Below the pieces are notes generated by a model. The model saw only the letters and a list, made by a program, of their open reading frames with translations. It was not told the DNA's origin and searched no databases. A stretch of DNA of 64,000 bases from Aegilops tauschii subsp. strangulata (taxonomy: Eukaryota; Streptophyta; Magnoliopsida; Poales; Poaceae), in assembly GCF_002575655.3 (NCBI RefSeq), contig NC_053037.3:443765793-443829792 (forward strand), given 5' to 3'. The position numbers were made by a program, and so were the translations under genes. This document shows positions 53,490 through 64,000 of this stretch, piece by piece. Position 1 is the stretch's first letter; each line of letters opens with the position of its first letter.

Positions 53490-54851
53490 TGAAGGAAATA
53501 TGCCCTAGAGGCAATTATAAAGTAGTTATTTATATTTCCTTATATCATGATAAATGTTTATTATTCATGCTAGAATTGTATTAACCGGAAACTTAGTACA
53601 TGTGTGAATACATAGACAAATAGAGTGTCACTAGTATGCATCTACTTGACTAGCTCGTTGAATCAAAGATGGTTAAGTTTCCTTGCCATAGACATGAGTT
53701 GTCATTTGATTAACGGGAACACATCATTAGAGAATGATGTGATTGACTTGACCCATTCCGTTAGCTTAGCACTTGATCATTTAGTATGTTGCTATTGCTT
53801 TCTTCATGACTTATACATGTTCCTATGACTATGAGATTATGCAACTCCCGAATATCGGAGGAACACTTTGTGTGCTACCAAACGTCACAACATAATTGGG
53901 TGATTATAAAGGTGCTCTATAGGTGTCTCCGATGGTGTTTGTTGAGTTGGCATAGATCGAGATTAGGATTTGTCACTCCGATTGTCGGAGAGGTATCTCT
54001 GGGCCCTATCGGTAATGCACATCACTATAAGCCTTGCAAGCAATGTTACTAATGAGTTAGTTGCGGGATGATGCATTACAGAACGAGTAAAGAGACTTGC
54101 CGGTAATGAGATTGAACTAGGTATTGAGATGCCGACGGTCGAATCTCAGGCAAGTAACATACCGATGACAAAGGGAACAACGTATGTTGTTACGCGGTTT
54201 GACCGATAAAGATCGTCGTAGAATATGTGGGAGCCAATATGAACATCCAGGTTTTGCTATTGGTTACTGACCGGAGATGTGTCTCGGTCATGTCTATATA
54301 GTTCTCGAACCCGTAGGGTCCGCACGCTCAACGTTCGGTGACGATCGGTATTATGAGTTTATGTGTTTTGATGTACCGAAGGTAGTTCGGAGTCCCGGAT
54401 ATGATCACGAAGATGACGAGGAGTCTCAAAATGGTCGAGACATAAAGATCGATATAACGGATGACTATGTTTGGACATCGGAATGGTTCCGGGTGAGTTC
54501 GGGCATTTACCAGAGTACCGGGAGGTTACCGGAACCCCCCGGGAAGTATATGGGCCTTATTTGGCCATAGTGGGAGAGAGGAGAAGGGAGCCTAGGAGGG
54601 GACGCCCCCCCCCCAAGCACAATCCGAATTGGGTGGGGGGCCGGCCCCCTCTTTCCTTCCTCCTTCTTCCCCCTTCCTTCCTCTCCTAGTCCAACTAGGG
54701 AAGGGGGGATCCTACTCCCGGTGGGAGTAGGACTCCTCCAGGGCACGCCATAGAGGGCCGGCCCTCCCCCCTCCTCCACTCCTTTATATACGGGGGAGGG
54801 GGCACCCCATAGACACAACCGACAACTATCTTTGCCGTGTGCGGTGCCCCC
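53490..54851 (+). mobile_element. Copia LTR, Angela/WIS/BARE group, interrupted
   Basis: It starts TGAAGGAAATATGCCCTAGA and follows the Angela/WIS type LTR for 1.36 kb. The right end is cut by the Fatima-like element at 54852, whose putative duplication here is CCCCC (54847-54851). TATA at 54783. Two perfect hairpins: TCCTACTCCC/GGGAGTAGGA (54710-54732) and CCTAGT/ACTAGG (about 54685-54700). Whether a full element or a solo LTR existed cannot be told. Confidence 0.82.
54783..54790 (+). promoter_or_regulatory. Copia LTR TATA box
   Basis: TTTATATA within CTCCTTTATATACGGGGG, in the position used in Angela/BARE-type LTRs. Confidence 0.6.
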
Positions 54852-55328
54852 TGAGGGAGTCCTGGACTAAGGGGTCCTCGGGCATCCGGCCTGTTATCCA
54901 TGGGCCGGACTGATGGGCTGTGAAGACATGAAGGCCGAAGACTGTACCCGTGTACGAATTGGACTCTCCTTGGCGTGGAAGGCAAGCTTGGCAATCAGTT
55001 ATGAAGATTCCTTCTTATGTAACCAACTCTATGTAACCCTAGATCCCTCCGGTGTCTATACAAACCGGAGGGCGTAGTCCGGATAGCATATACTCGTTAC
55101 CATAGTCATACAGGCTAGGCTTCTAGGGTTTAGCCATTACAATCTCATGGTAGATCAACTCTTGTAACACTCATATTCATCAAGATCAGTCAAGCAGGAA
55201 GTAGGGTATTACCTCCATAGAGAGGTCCTGAACCTGGGTAACATCGTGTCCCCTGTCTCCTGTTACCATCGATCCTAGACGCACAGTTCGGGACCCCCTA
55301 CCCGAGATCGCTGGTTTTGACACCGACA
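54852..55328 (+). repeat. 5' LTR of second Fatima-like element
   Basis: 477 bases, TGAGGGAGTCCTGG to GACACCGACA. Inverted-repeat arms 55045-55053 and 55064-55072 are intact, while the enclosed TATA reads TCTATACAAA, a probable decay. Confidence 0.93.
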
Positions 55329-55346
55329 TTGGTGCTTTCATTGGGA
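55329..55346 (+). other. Candidate primer binding site
   Basis: TTGGTGCTTTCATTGGGA directly after the LTR; nearly the same as at 39069-39086. tRNA not assigned. Confidence 0.4.
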
Positions 55347-55375
55347 GTTCCACTGTGCCGTTGATGGAAGGTTCG

Positions 55376-56502
55376 ATGGCCCCTTCAATCGTCCATAGTG
55401 ACGCTGTCCAAGGAGAAACCTTCCTCCCGGGACAGATTTTCGTATTCGGCGGCTTCGTACCGCGGGCCAACTCGCTTGGCCATCTGGAGCAGATCGATAG
55501 CTACGCCCCTGGCCATCAGTTCAAATTTGGAAGCTTGAACTACGTCACAGATATCCGTGGAGACTTGATCTTCAATGGATTTTAGACCGTGGCGATCGCT
55601 CCCCGCGCTCCGATGAACATGACTTAAATCTGTCATCGGACCAGATTCAGGAGATAGTTCCTGTAACTGCTACGACCGTAGGTCCGGAGCAGGTTGCACC
55701 ATCTGAAGTCACAAAGTCCGCGGTGTTGGAGCCGCACACAGACTCAACACTAGGGAATATTTGCGTCAACGGAACTCCGACTCGTCTCCGGTTATAAGTT
55801 CTGGACCATGTACGCCTGCGGACACCGAGCTGGATCGGTCATCGATTTTCGAATTCAGCGCCGCAGACATTCCAGCACTCACCTTTGGGTGATGTGCTAA
55901 ACTCTTTAAAGAATCTGTCCTTGGAGACGGACTCACAGCCAAACTATGTTCGGTTCGAGCTAGAGGCTGATGATGGGGAATTTTGCTTCCCACCCGCCAC
56001 CCACATCATAGCCACTGTCGATGACTTAACCGACTTGCTTGATTATGGCTCCGAAGACATCGACGGTATGGACGACGATGACGACAAGGAGCAAGGGCAA
56101 GACCCGCCATTCACTGGACGTTGGACGGCCACCTCTTCGTACGATGTGTACATGGTCGTCACACCTAAAAAAGCTAGCGGCGATGACAAAGAAGATCCAG
56201 TTGCGAATAAACCTTCTGAGACACAGTCCAAGCGCCGACGCCCTAAATGCCGTTCTAAGCCTCGTCTCTCAAAAGATGGCAACACCGGCACCGAAGAAAA
56301 TAGTACTCCGGGCGACGCTGAAAACAATGAAGACCCTGTTGGAGCTGGATCCGAACAGGAGGAACAAGACAACAGGCAAGATAACCCTGATAAACAGGCC
56401 ATACCCAATGACCCGGATGACGATAGTTATCGTCCAGTCTCCGAGGATGAGGAGAGCCTCGGCAGCGAGGATTTCATCATGCCTGAGGCACCCCTCGAGT
56501 AG
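55376..56502 (+). pseudogene. gag N-terminal part of second Fatima-like element
   Basis: The ATG at 55376 opens MAPSIVHSDAVQGETFLPGQ and IFVFGGFVPRANSLGHLEQI, matching the first copy, until a TAG at 55583-55585. A shifted and stop-containing stretch follows to 55884. From 55885 the frame MGDVLNSLKNLSLETDSQPN is open and acidic (YGSEDIDGMDDDDDKEQGQD), with a basic patch (SKRRRPKCRSKPRLSKDG), to a TAG at 56500-56502; the codons after it (ERFKRQLIATVRSLKK) still look coding. Compared with the first copy, this version has more breaks. Confidence 0.7.
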
Positions 56503-57071
56503 GAGCGCTTCAAGCGCCAGCTAATAGCTACTGTAAGAAGCCTGAAGAAAAAGCAGCAGCACTCCAAGTCGATCAAGACCTACTCATTGACAAATGGACC
56601 GATGTCCTGGTAGCCGAAGAATACGGCCCCAAGCGCCCAGCCAAGAGTTACCCAAAGCGCAGACTGCTACCTCAGTTTGATGAGGAGGCACCAGATCCCA
56701 TACCTTCCCCACGCAATGCGGACCGACCACCACGTGGTCGGGACAGTGCGGTGGACCGACCACCCTGCGGTCGGGATAAAATGGCAACTCAGGCCGAACA
56801 ACAGCCCGCCCCACCGCCTCGTAAAAACTGGGACAGAACAGCTCGGGACCGTACATATGACCTTCAGCAGGATCTGGACAGTAGAGCAGGACACACCAGA
56901 TCAATCTACGGATCGCGAGGACGCTTCCCGACTCAGGACGATGGCTACCTATTCGGACGTGACAAACCTAGTCAGGCCCGGGCCGATAACCGCAGACGGA
57001 CTTCATCGGAGGTGCGCCGTGATGCGGCCTGATATAGAGGCGCCGCACACCCTCTCTGCTTCACAGATGAA
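56503..57071 (+). other. Degenerate middle of gag
   Basis: Coding-like in alternating frames (for example DRPPCGRDKMATQAEQQPAP at 56752), without a single open frame. It contains the near-repeat GACCGACCACC(A/C)(C/T)GTGGTCGGGA at about 56720 and 56755. It links the N-terminal part to the gag domain. Confidence 0.5.
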
Positions 57072-58718
57072 GTACTGGATCACGAATTCCTCGAGGGGTT
57101 TAAGCCCGTCAATATTGAATCATACGATGGAACAACCGATCCCGCAGTGTGGATCGAAGATTTTATTCTCCACATCCATATGGCCCGAGGAGACGATCTC
57201 CACGCCATCAAATACCTCCCACTAAAATTAAAAGGGCCAGCTAGACACTGGCTAAATAGCCTGCCTGAAAATTCTATCGGCAGCTGGGAGGACTTGGAAG
57301 AAGCTTTTCTTGACAACTTCCAAGGTAGTTATGTCCGGCCACCAGATGCCGATGACTTCAGTCATATAGTCGAACAACCCGGAGAATCAGCCAGAAAATT
57401 CTGGACTAGGTTCCTAATCAAAAAGAACCAGATCGTTGACTGTCCGGATGCTGAAGCCCTAGCAGCCTTCAAACACAGCATCCGTGACGAATGGCTCGCC
57501 CGCCACCTCGGCCAAGAAAAACCGAAATCCATGGCAGCCCTCACAGCACTCATGACCCGCTTTTGCGCGGGTGAGGACAGCTGGCTGGCTCGTAGCAAAA
57601 ACACAGCCAACGAGGCAGGCCCATACAAGGCCAAGAACAGCACCGGCAAGCTCCGGCGCAATAGGCACAAACGCCGAAGCAATGGCGATAACACCGATGA
57701 CACCACAGTTAACGCCGGATTCAGCGGCTCCAAGTCTGGCCAACGGAAGAAGCCCTACAAAAGGAACAGTGAGGGACCATCCAGCCTAGACCGCATACTC
57801 GATCGTCCGTGCCAGATACATGGCACCCCAGACAAACAAGCTAATCATACCAACAGAGATTGTTGGGTTTTCAACCAGGCTGGCAAGTTAAATGCCGAGA
57901 ACAAAGAAAAGGGATCACAAAGTGAGGACGAGGACGAAGAGTCCCGGCAGCCGAACACTGGGGGGCAGAAGAAATTTCCCCCTCAAGTCAAAACAGTGAA
58001 CATGGTATACACTACACACATCCCCAAAAGGAAGCGCAAGCGAGCACTCAGGGACGTCTACGCAGTAGAACCAGTCGCCCCAAAATTCAATCCGTGGTCG
58101 TCATTCCTGATCACCTTCGATTGTCGAGATCACCCAACTATTATCCGCCATGGCGGTTCGGCCGTACTGGTCCTTGACCCAATCATCGACGGATTTCACC
58201 TAACATGAGTCCTAATGGATGGTGGTAGCAGCCTCAACCTGCTCTATCAGGATACAGTGCGGAAGATGGGCATTAATCCCTCACGAACCAAACCCACAAA
58301 GACTACCGTTAAAGGAGTCATACCAGGCGTAGAGGCCCGTTGTACAGGCTCAATCACGTTGGAGGTGCTCTTCGGTTCTCCGGATAACTTCCGAAGCGAA
58401 GAGTTAATCTTCGATATCGTCCCTTTCCGCAGTGGCTACCACGCACTGATCGGACGAACCGCGTTTGCCAGATTCAACGCAGTACCACACTATGCTTATC
58501 TCAAGCTCAAGATGCCCGATACACGTGGCGTCATAACAGTCAATGGCAACACTAAACGCTCCCTCCGAACAGAGGAGCACACAGCCGCCCTAGCAGCAGA
58601 GGTACAGAGCAGCCTTCTCAAGCAGAACCGTAATCCGGCTGCCGAGCCCCTGGACATCACTAAGAGAGTCCGGACCACACTGCAACAGGACGGTTCGGCT
58701 CGTCAAGAGCTTGACTAG
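57072..58718 (+). pseudogene. gag domain and protease of second Fatima-like element
   Basis: Open from about 57072 with LDHEFLEGFKPVNIESYDGT, VWIEDFILHIHMARGDDLHA, LKGPARHWLNSLPENSIGSW and FDCRDHPTIIRHGG. A zinc-binding motif lies near CQIHGTPDKQANHTNRDCW, of the CX2HX9HX4C kind seen in the Tat gag. A TGA at 58206-58208 interrupts it. The same frame resumes into protease (LMDGGSSLNLLYQDTVRKMG, YHALIGRTAFARFNAVPHYA, LKLKMPDTRGVITVNGNT) and ends at TAG 58716-58718; codons after it continue for a while (FGLRPGPDEVAASAPRVHNY). No reverse transcriptase motif follows. Confidence 0.82.
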
Positions 58719-59836
58719 CAATTCGGCCTCCGTCCCGGTCCTGATGAGGTAGCCGCATCCGCACCACGCGTACATAATTACGCACTCAAAATCCCATGGG
58801 CACCGACGGAGGCACAACTAGCTTGTAGTTCGGCTACGCCGATCCCGGACTCACTGATTGGCGCAGAGCACAGGAATACAGGGGAAGCCCTAGAGGACAA
58901 TCCAACGACTACTCTACCCGTTTGTAGTGCCCAAATGCAGCTCTCCTCTAGTTCTGGCAAGTTAAATAGCCGGTTGCTTATCGCATTATTTGTATAAATG
59001 CGCTTTGACGCATTAACCCAACCATAATGGAAACAGTTTACGGCCCAAGTCAAGGGGCCCCAGATACTACCTCTGCTCTTTTTCTGTTTCCCGTTGCTAT
59101 TAATTACTTATATCCTCGTACCCGTGCATTTTGGTACGTTTCATATTCACCAGGGGCTTCTCAACGCCCCATAATACGGCAACAAAGTCCGAACACTCCT
59201 TAAAGATAAGTTCGGCACCCCGAATTTAGCATTATATGCATTGGCTCCGAATCATGTCTTTGGTCAATAGTTGGGTTGCCCGGCTCCTGTGCTTGCTACC
59301 CTACGTTCCGCTACATCGGCTAGGGTAGTAAAGGGAGAACTACTGCGATTGTGCCCTGGCTTCGACCAGATGAGCACCTTAGTAGAGAAAGCCAAAAACT
59401 GACTATCATGATGCAGCGAGAGCCAGTCAGCTATTCGGAGGTCTCAAATCATTGGAGATTCTTTCCGCATTCCGCGAAGGATCGGTACTTCCCGATCAGA
59501 CGCTGACAACCTCTGGTTTGGATACCAGGGGCTGCGCCTATGTTTTATTATAAAACTCCTATGGCTAAGTGAGGGCGTTTAAGCCGCATAGTCTGATTGC
59601 CTGGTTCGTTGCACTAAACAACTCCTTCAAGGACCATATAATTGGATCAAGATTGTTTAGATTCCATCCCGAACACCTCTGTACTACCTACGTGAGGGCA
59701 GAAGCCGACGACTGGCCAACCCTCAGATTTCATACAACACGGCCGCACAGGAGGAAACAATCAAAACATAACAAACATCATATTACAAACCGGATTTGTC
59801 TTCGTAATACAAGGCCAAGACAAAAAATGAATGTCT
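58719..59836. other. Spacer between protease and the antisense gene
   Basis: The first ~260 bases extend the protease frame with decay; the rest is non-coding. About 59270-59420 (TTGCCCGGCTCCTG onward) is homologous to the corresponding spacer of the first copy in inverted position. PPT-like CAGGGGCT occurs at about 59150 and 59526. Confidence 0.6.
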
Positions 59837-62472
59837 TCATTCGAAAATAATGTCATGCCCGCACTGCGGTACTGCAAGTCGAGACCCCTCCAGGACATCC
59901 GCAAAATATCGCTCGGGTGTGCGGTGCTCCTTGCCCTCCCACGGCCCCGTGGCCACCTCGACGGCGTCCATCTTCGCCCACCACATCTTGCAACGAGTGA
60001 AGGCCATGCGGGCACCTTCGATGCAGACTGATCGCTTGACGATGTCTAGCTGCGGACAAGCCTCCATCACCCGCTTCACGAGGCCAAAATAACTGCTAGG
60101 TATAGCTTTGGCTGGCCAAAGCCGGATTATTAAATCCTTCATGGCCAGTTCAGCCACCCTGTGCAGCTCGACCAACTGTTTCAGTTGATCGGCAAAGTGC
60201 ACCGGATGTTCTGGCACAGCATACTGCGACCAGAACAGCTTCTCCGTGGAATTCCGTTCTCCGGCTCGAAAGAACTCCGCAGCATCGGACACGCTGCGTG
60301 GCAGATTCGCAAAGGCCCCTGGGCAACTCCGAACCCAGGTTAGTAAAAGGTACTTCTTCTCTACATACTTGCTTTGCATGTTAAAAGCCTTACCCGCTGC
60401 GACCTTCTTGGCCTCCTGGATCTCCCGGAGAGCGCCCCGGGCTTCATTCTGCGCGGCCTCCGCGCTCTGGCGAGCTAAGTTCAGTCTCTCGAACCGATGC
60501 TTCGCGCTCCAAAGCCTCACACTTCTTCACTGTGTCTTGGAGCTCCTGCTGGATCTCACCGACCCGGGCGGCTTGCTGCTGGACAGCCTTCCCTTTGGCT
60601 TCGGTCAAGGCATTTTTCAGGGCCTCGACCTCGGTCGCTGCCCCTACATATATTATGACACTCTGGTCAATATTCACCGCTTACTCTCCCTGAATACACA
60701 GCAAGTCGTTATTCACCTTGCTTCTCGCGGAGCTGAATCTTCACCTTGCCGAGCTCGTTCTCGGACCGCTCCAACCTCTGCTTCAGTTCAGAGACTTCGG
60801 CAGCATGCGAGGTCGCGGCCAGCAGCGACGCCTGCTTATTCATAAATATCAAATTAGTCTCCTGCAAAAGGGGTTGATCCTCTGTCCGGCCTTTCTTTCC
60901 GAATACCGGACAGTGTCCCAGGGGCTACTGTCAACATGGGGTGTTCTCTTTCTACGTGACTTACCTCAAAACCTGTCAACAGATTGTTGCAAGCCTCGTT
61001 TAGTCTGCTCTTGACATACTGAACCTTCTCGATCACCGTACCCATAAGGACACGGTGCTCGTCCACTATGGAGGCGCCTCGTAGCGCCTCCATCTGGTTA
61101 TCCGGTGCCCCTGGTTGGACAGGGGCCATAGGTGGAATTGGCGCACCCCCCTCCTTCGAAGGAAGGCACGCGCCGGATTCCGGGGCCGTATCGGTCCCCG
61201 GAATCATATTCGGATGAGGGCCGGACTGAATACATCCCTCTTCGCCAGTCTCCATGGGGATCTGCTCCCCCATGTGTCCGGCAGTGGAGGTCTCGCCCTG
61301 CGGCGCCTCCTGGACAGCGTCCTGAGCCCCTCCCCGGCTCGGAGCGGTCCTCCGGGACGACGCTTCGGTGTCGTCCTTGGCCTCAGGGGAATAAGCGGGC
61401 GGCGGCGACATACTGGCCATTTCCGCCGGATCCAACGAACCTCCAGATGAGGATCGCTGGATGCTGCCACGGGCCGGACTGCAATGGCACAATTAACCCC
61501 GTCAAAACAATGAAATGGAGGGGCCGGGTATACTTATGTACGGAAGTCATAGTACTTACGATGCTGCCCAAGGCTTAGTACGGAGGCGTCGCTCCGGACT
61601 GCTGTCAACGTCCCATGCGGTGTTGACCGCAGGGGTGCCCTTCCCCTTCTTGGGCGTTCCCGCCTCCAGATTCGTGGAGGCCCCCCTCTTCCTCTCCTTA
61701 GGGGGAGGGTTCTTCTCCACCTCCTCCTCCTCTTCCTCGTCGTCGTCCTCAGGGACGGAGGAATGAGCTTCCCCATCTTTGGACGCCACGTCTGAAGTGC
61801 CCTTGCGACGGGGGCCACTTTTGGCCCCCCTTGGCCTTCTTCTTGGCCTTCTTCTCTGGCGCCTTATATGGCGCCGGCACCAGCATCTTCGCCAGACGCG
61901 GGATGACCGGTTCTTCAGGCAGCGGAGCCGGACACTGGATCCACTTCGCCCTCTCCATCCAATCCTCAAAAAGCAATGATAAACTCAGACATCATCTTCG
62001 AAACAATTAAGTTGGGGATACGCCAAAAATAACATACCTCGCTGGCGAGGTGTTTACAATCGTGACCACGGTCTGAATCCGTGGCTGGCAGTTTCTCGTT
62101 GCCCTTGAAGATCACATTCCAGGCACCTTTGTGAGTGGTTTCGAAGAGCCTCTCCAGGGTTTGGTGTTTCTTCGGATTAAACTCCCATAAAGGGCGACTT
62201 CTGCGTTCGCACGGGAGGATCCGGCGAACTAGCATCACCTGGACTACATCAACAAGCTTGACGTTCTTGGATATCATACTCTGAACGCGCGTCTGCAGCG
62301 CTATCAGCTCATTGGGCGAGGACCAGTTCGGACTCTTCTCGACCCAGGAGGTGAGTCGCATGGGAGCACCGGAGCGGAATTCGGCAGCTGCGGCCCAGGT
62401 GGTGCCGCGGGGTTCTGTGATGTAGAAGCATTTTTTCTGCCACTCCTTTACTGTCTCCACGAAAGTGCCTTT
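59837..62472 (-). pseudogene. Antisense spliced gene of second Fatima-like element, 5' end cut by Copia LTR
   Basis: Minus-strand exons: partial exon 1 62472-62038 (KEWQKKCFYITEPRGTTWAA, VQVMLVRRILPCERRSRPLW; donor GTATGT), exon 2 61964-61560 (DWMERAKWIQCPAPLPEEPV, with at least one frameshift; donor GTAAGT), exon 3 61478-60965 (SLDPAEMASMSPPPAYSPEA to NNLLTGFE; donor GTAAGT), exon 4 60831-60717 (115 bases, as in the other copy), exon 5 60643-59837 (coiled coil EIQQELQDTVKKCEALEREA, then YFGLVKRVMEACPQLDIVKR and CIEGARMAFTRCKMWWAKMD). A frameshift lies near 60500. The Transposase_28-like N-terminal half is missing because the Copia insertion at 62473 removed it from view. Function unknown. 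Confidence 0.75.
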
Positions 62473-62726
62473 TGTAGGGGAACGCAGCAGAAAACAAAAA
62501 TTTTCCGACCTACGCACCAGCCCAGGACCACTATGGAGACTGCATACATGGTTTGATCTTTTTCGTTACCGACTCGTAGCGCAGCGGGAAGTAGAGTCGA
62601 TGACGATCGGCGGTGCAGATCCCCGCAACTAGGATTTACAACCTCCCAACCGCGAGGATGTATACCCTCATCTGCTCCTCAGACAGCCCTCCGGGAGGCG
62701 GTCGAACAGCCCCCCGGACGGTGTCG

Positions 62727-62845
62727 CGGACAGCCCTTCGGGAGGACCTTCGAAACTCGAACGGTCACTCGGACAGCCCTTCGGGAGGACCTTCGAAACT
62801 CGGACGGTCACACGGACAGCCCTTCGGGAGGCACTCACGAACTAA
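62727..62845 (-). repeat. 43-bp tandem repeat in Copia LTR
   Basis: Units start at 62727, 62770 and 62813 with CGGACAGCCCTTCGGGAGG; the third is partial. A diverged unit precedes them (about 62682). Confidence 0.9.
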
Positions 62846-63052
62846 GACCGAAACTACGATCTCTCTACAGAGTTGCACACATACGGTGTCAGCTATCCGG
62901 CAGGGCTTCGCCGTCCAGAACTAGTTCCTTCCGGAACCCAGACAGCCTTTCGGCTCTACGAAACTATTTCGCTGGGAGGGAGAGAAGAAGCCAGATCATT
63001 GCAATGGCATGTATGTGAGAAGGGATCATCCTTTAGGCAGCCCCCTCCACCC

Positions 63053-63061
63053 CTATTTATA
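63053..63061 (-). promoter_or_regulatory. Copia LTR TATA box
   Basis: Minus-strand TATAAATAG within GGCCTATAAATAGGGG, consistent with the minus orientation of the LTR. Confidence 0.6.
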
Positions 63062-63076
63062 GGCCAAGCCCAAGGG

Positions 63077-63144
63077 TGGCTTCTCCAAGAAGCCAAGGGG
63101 GGAAATACCAAAAAGGCCCTCAAGGTGGCTTCTCCAAGAAGCCA
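63077..63144. repeat. Pair of identical 19-base hairpins
   Basis: TGGCTTCTCCAAGAAGCCA at 63077-63095 and again at 63126-63144; 8-base arms with a 3-base loop, just downstream of the LTR TATA box on the plus side and so upstream in transcript sense. Confidence 0.85.
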
Positions 63145-64000
63145 AGCAAAAAGCACTTTCACTATTCATGACGACATTTTTCAGCGTCCATTCGAATTGA
63201 AAATATTTATGTGGGCTCAGAACATTTCCAGTACCCACTAAAATAATTTTCAACGCGTTCCGAAACAATTTCGGTTTAGTGATTTTCATCTGCGAAAAGC
63301 AAACAAGAATGCGTTTTCACTATTCATGAAGACAATTTTTCGCGTCCACTAAATCCGAAAATATTTCTGTGGGTCTTAGAATAATTCCAGTACCCACTAA
63401 AATGATTTTGGATTCGTTCTGAAACAATTTCAGATTAGTGAATTTCATCTGCGAAAAACATCTGAAGTGGCTCCGGCAGCTCCGGAACATTTCCGGTTTT
63501 TATCTCAGAAAATTCCAAAAAGCTTCCAGAATGATTCTGGCATCCTCCAAGAATTATCAGGCATGTGCCGAAACCAATTTGACTTAATGGTGTATCCCGA
63601 AACAACTTTTCGGTATCATCGAAACTTATCCGATGACCTCTCTCTGCGGTACGATTCCGCTGTCCGAAACTTTTCGGTGTCCGAAACTTTTTCGGTGATT
63701 TTCTCTCAGACTCCCTGTCTAGTATTCAGCAGATAGATGACCCTTAAGCGTGTGACCCTATAGGTTCGGTGAAGTATAGACATGACCCGGAACCCCTTCC
63801 GATCAATGATCAACATCGGAGCCGTGGACACCCATATTGACCCCTATACCCACACGAATAAATATTCGAGTGAACCTCCAGTTGCCGTGTGCTATTCCTG
63901 TTGCTTCGCGATATGTTACAAATACCCGAGGTGAGACATGTTGGCATTCCCGTGGATCAACAACTTGTCCACTATGCTAGTTACCTCGTTACCGGTATTG

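Larger units (their letters stand above)
54852..62472 (+). mobile_element. Second Fatima-like gypsy element, plus strand, right end outside window
   Basis: 5' LTR 54852-55328, primer site candidate, gag in pieces (55376-56502, 57072-58205), protease (to 58718), spacer, and the antisense gene on the minus strand (62472-59837). Like the first copy it has no reverse transcriptase, RNase H or integrase between protease and the antisense gene. It is interrupted at 62473 by a minus-strand Copia LTR inside exon 1 of the antisense gene; the 3' LTR is not in the window. Confidence 0.88.
62473..64000 (-). mobile_element. Copia LTR, Angela/BARE/Maximus group, minus strand, runs out of window
   Basis: The plus strand starts TGTAGGGGAACGCAGCAG, the reverse complement of a Copia LTR end (…CCCCTACA); with a minus TATAAATAG at 63053. 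At least 1.5 kb is present and the far boundary is outside the window. The preceding bases CCTTT (62468-62472) are the putative duplication. Contains tandem repeats and hairpins. Group name tentative. Confidence 0.72.

Overview
The window is intergenic DNA from a large, repeat-rich grass genome, most likely a Triticeae species (wheat, Aegilops, rye or barley). The evidence is nested LTR retrotransposons with typical Triticeae termini and internal signals: Athila-type primer sites (TGGCGCCGTTGCCGGGGA), initiator-Met-tRNA primer sites (TGGTATCAGAGC), Angela/BARE-type Copia LTRs and Fatima-like gypsy LTRs. No intact cellular gene is visible. Family names are from memory of Triticeae repeats and are tentative; lineage calls rest on coding domains and primer sites.

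Layout. 1-16724: a plus-strand Athila-lineage element (Sabrina/WHAM type) with part of its 5' LTR, an acidic ORF and a full 3' LTR. It contains a minus-strand chromodomain gypsy element (2378-13048, Tekay-like). 16768-39556: a minus-strand Fatima-like gypsy element flanked by the duplication GCGAC. It contains a minus-strand Tat-type gypsy element (19238-33230, duplication GATGG). 39562-41387: an older gypsy LTR fragment with its primer site and the first bases of gag. 41388-53489: a degenerate spliced gene of unknown function and a TGGGCC-rich tract, interrupted inside an intron by a second Athila-lineage element (42330-51690, minus strand, duplication CTAAA). 53490-54851: an Angela/BARE-like Copia LTR, interrupted by a plus-strand Fatima-like element (54852 onward), which is itself interrupted at 62473 by a minus-strand Copia LTR that leaves the window.

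The most interesting content is a spliced gene carried antisense to gag-pol in three gypsy elements of two families. In the Tat element it has six exons (21028-24801) whose lengths sum exactly to an open frame of 1056 codons, interrupted only by two TAG codons. It starts behind its own TATA box and converges on pol. The two Fatima-like elements carry homologues (17774-19237 plus 33236-34762 on the plus strand; 59837-62472 on the minus strand), one of them cut in two by the Tat element. Both Fatima-like copies have gag and protease but no reverse transcriptase or integrase, yet keep the antisense gene.

The LTR promoters of both families hold the TATA box in the loop of a GC-rich inverted repeat, and introns of the antisense gene carry copies of each element's own polypurine tract. 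Premature stops in the elements are mostly TAG, as expected if CAG codons decayed by cytosine methylation. LTR pairs differ by about 3% in the outer elements and about 1.2-1.3% in the two inner ones (by-eye counts), which agrees with the nesting order.
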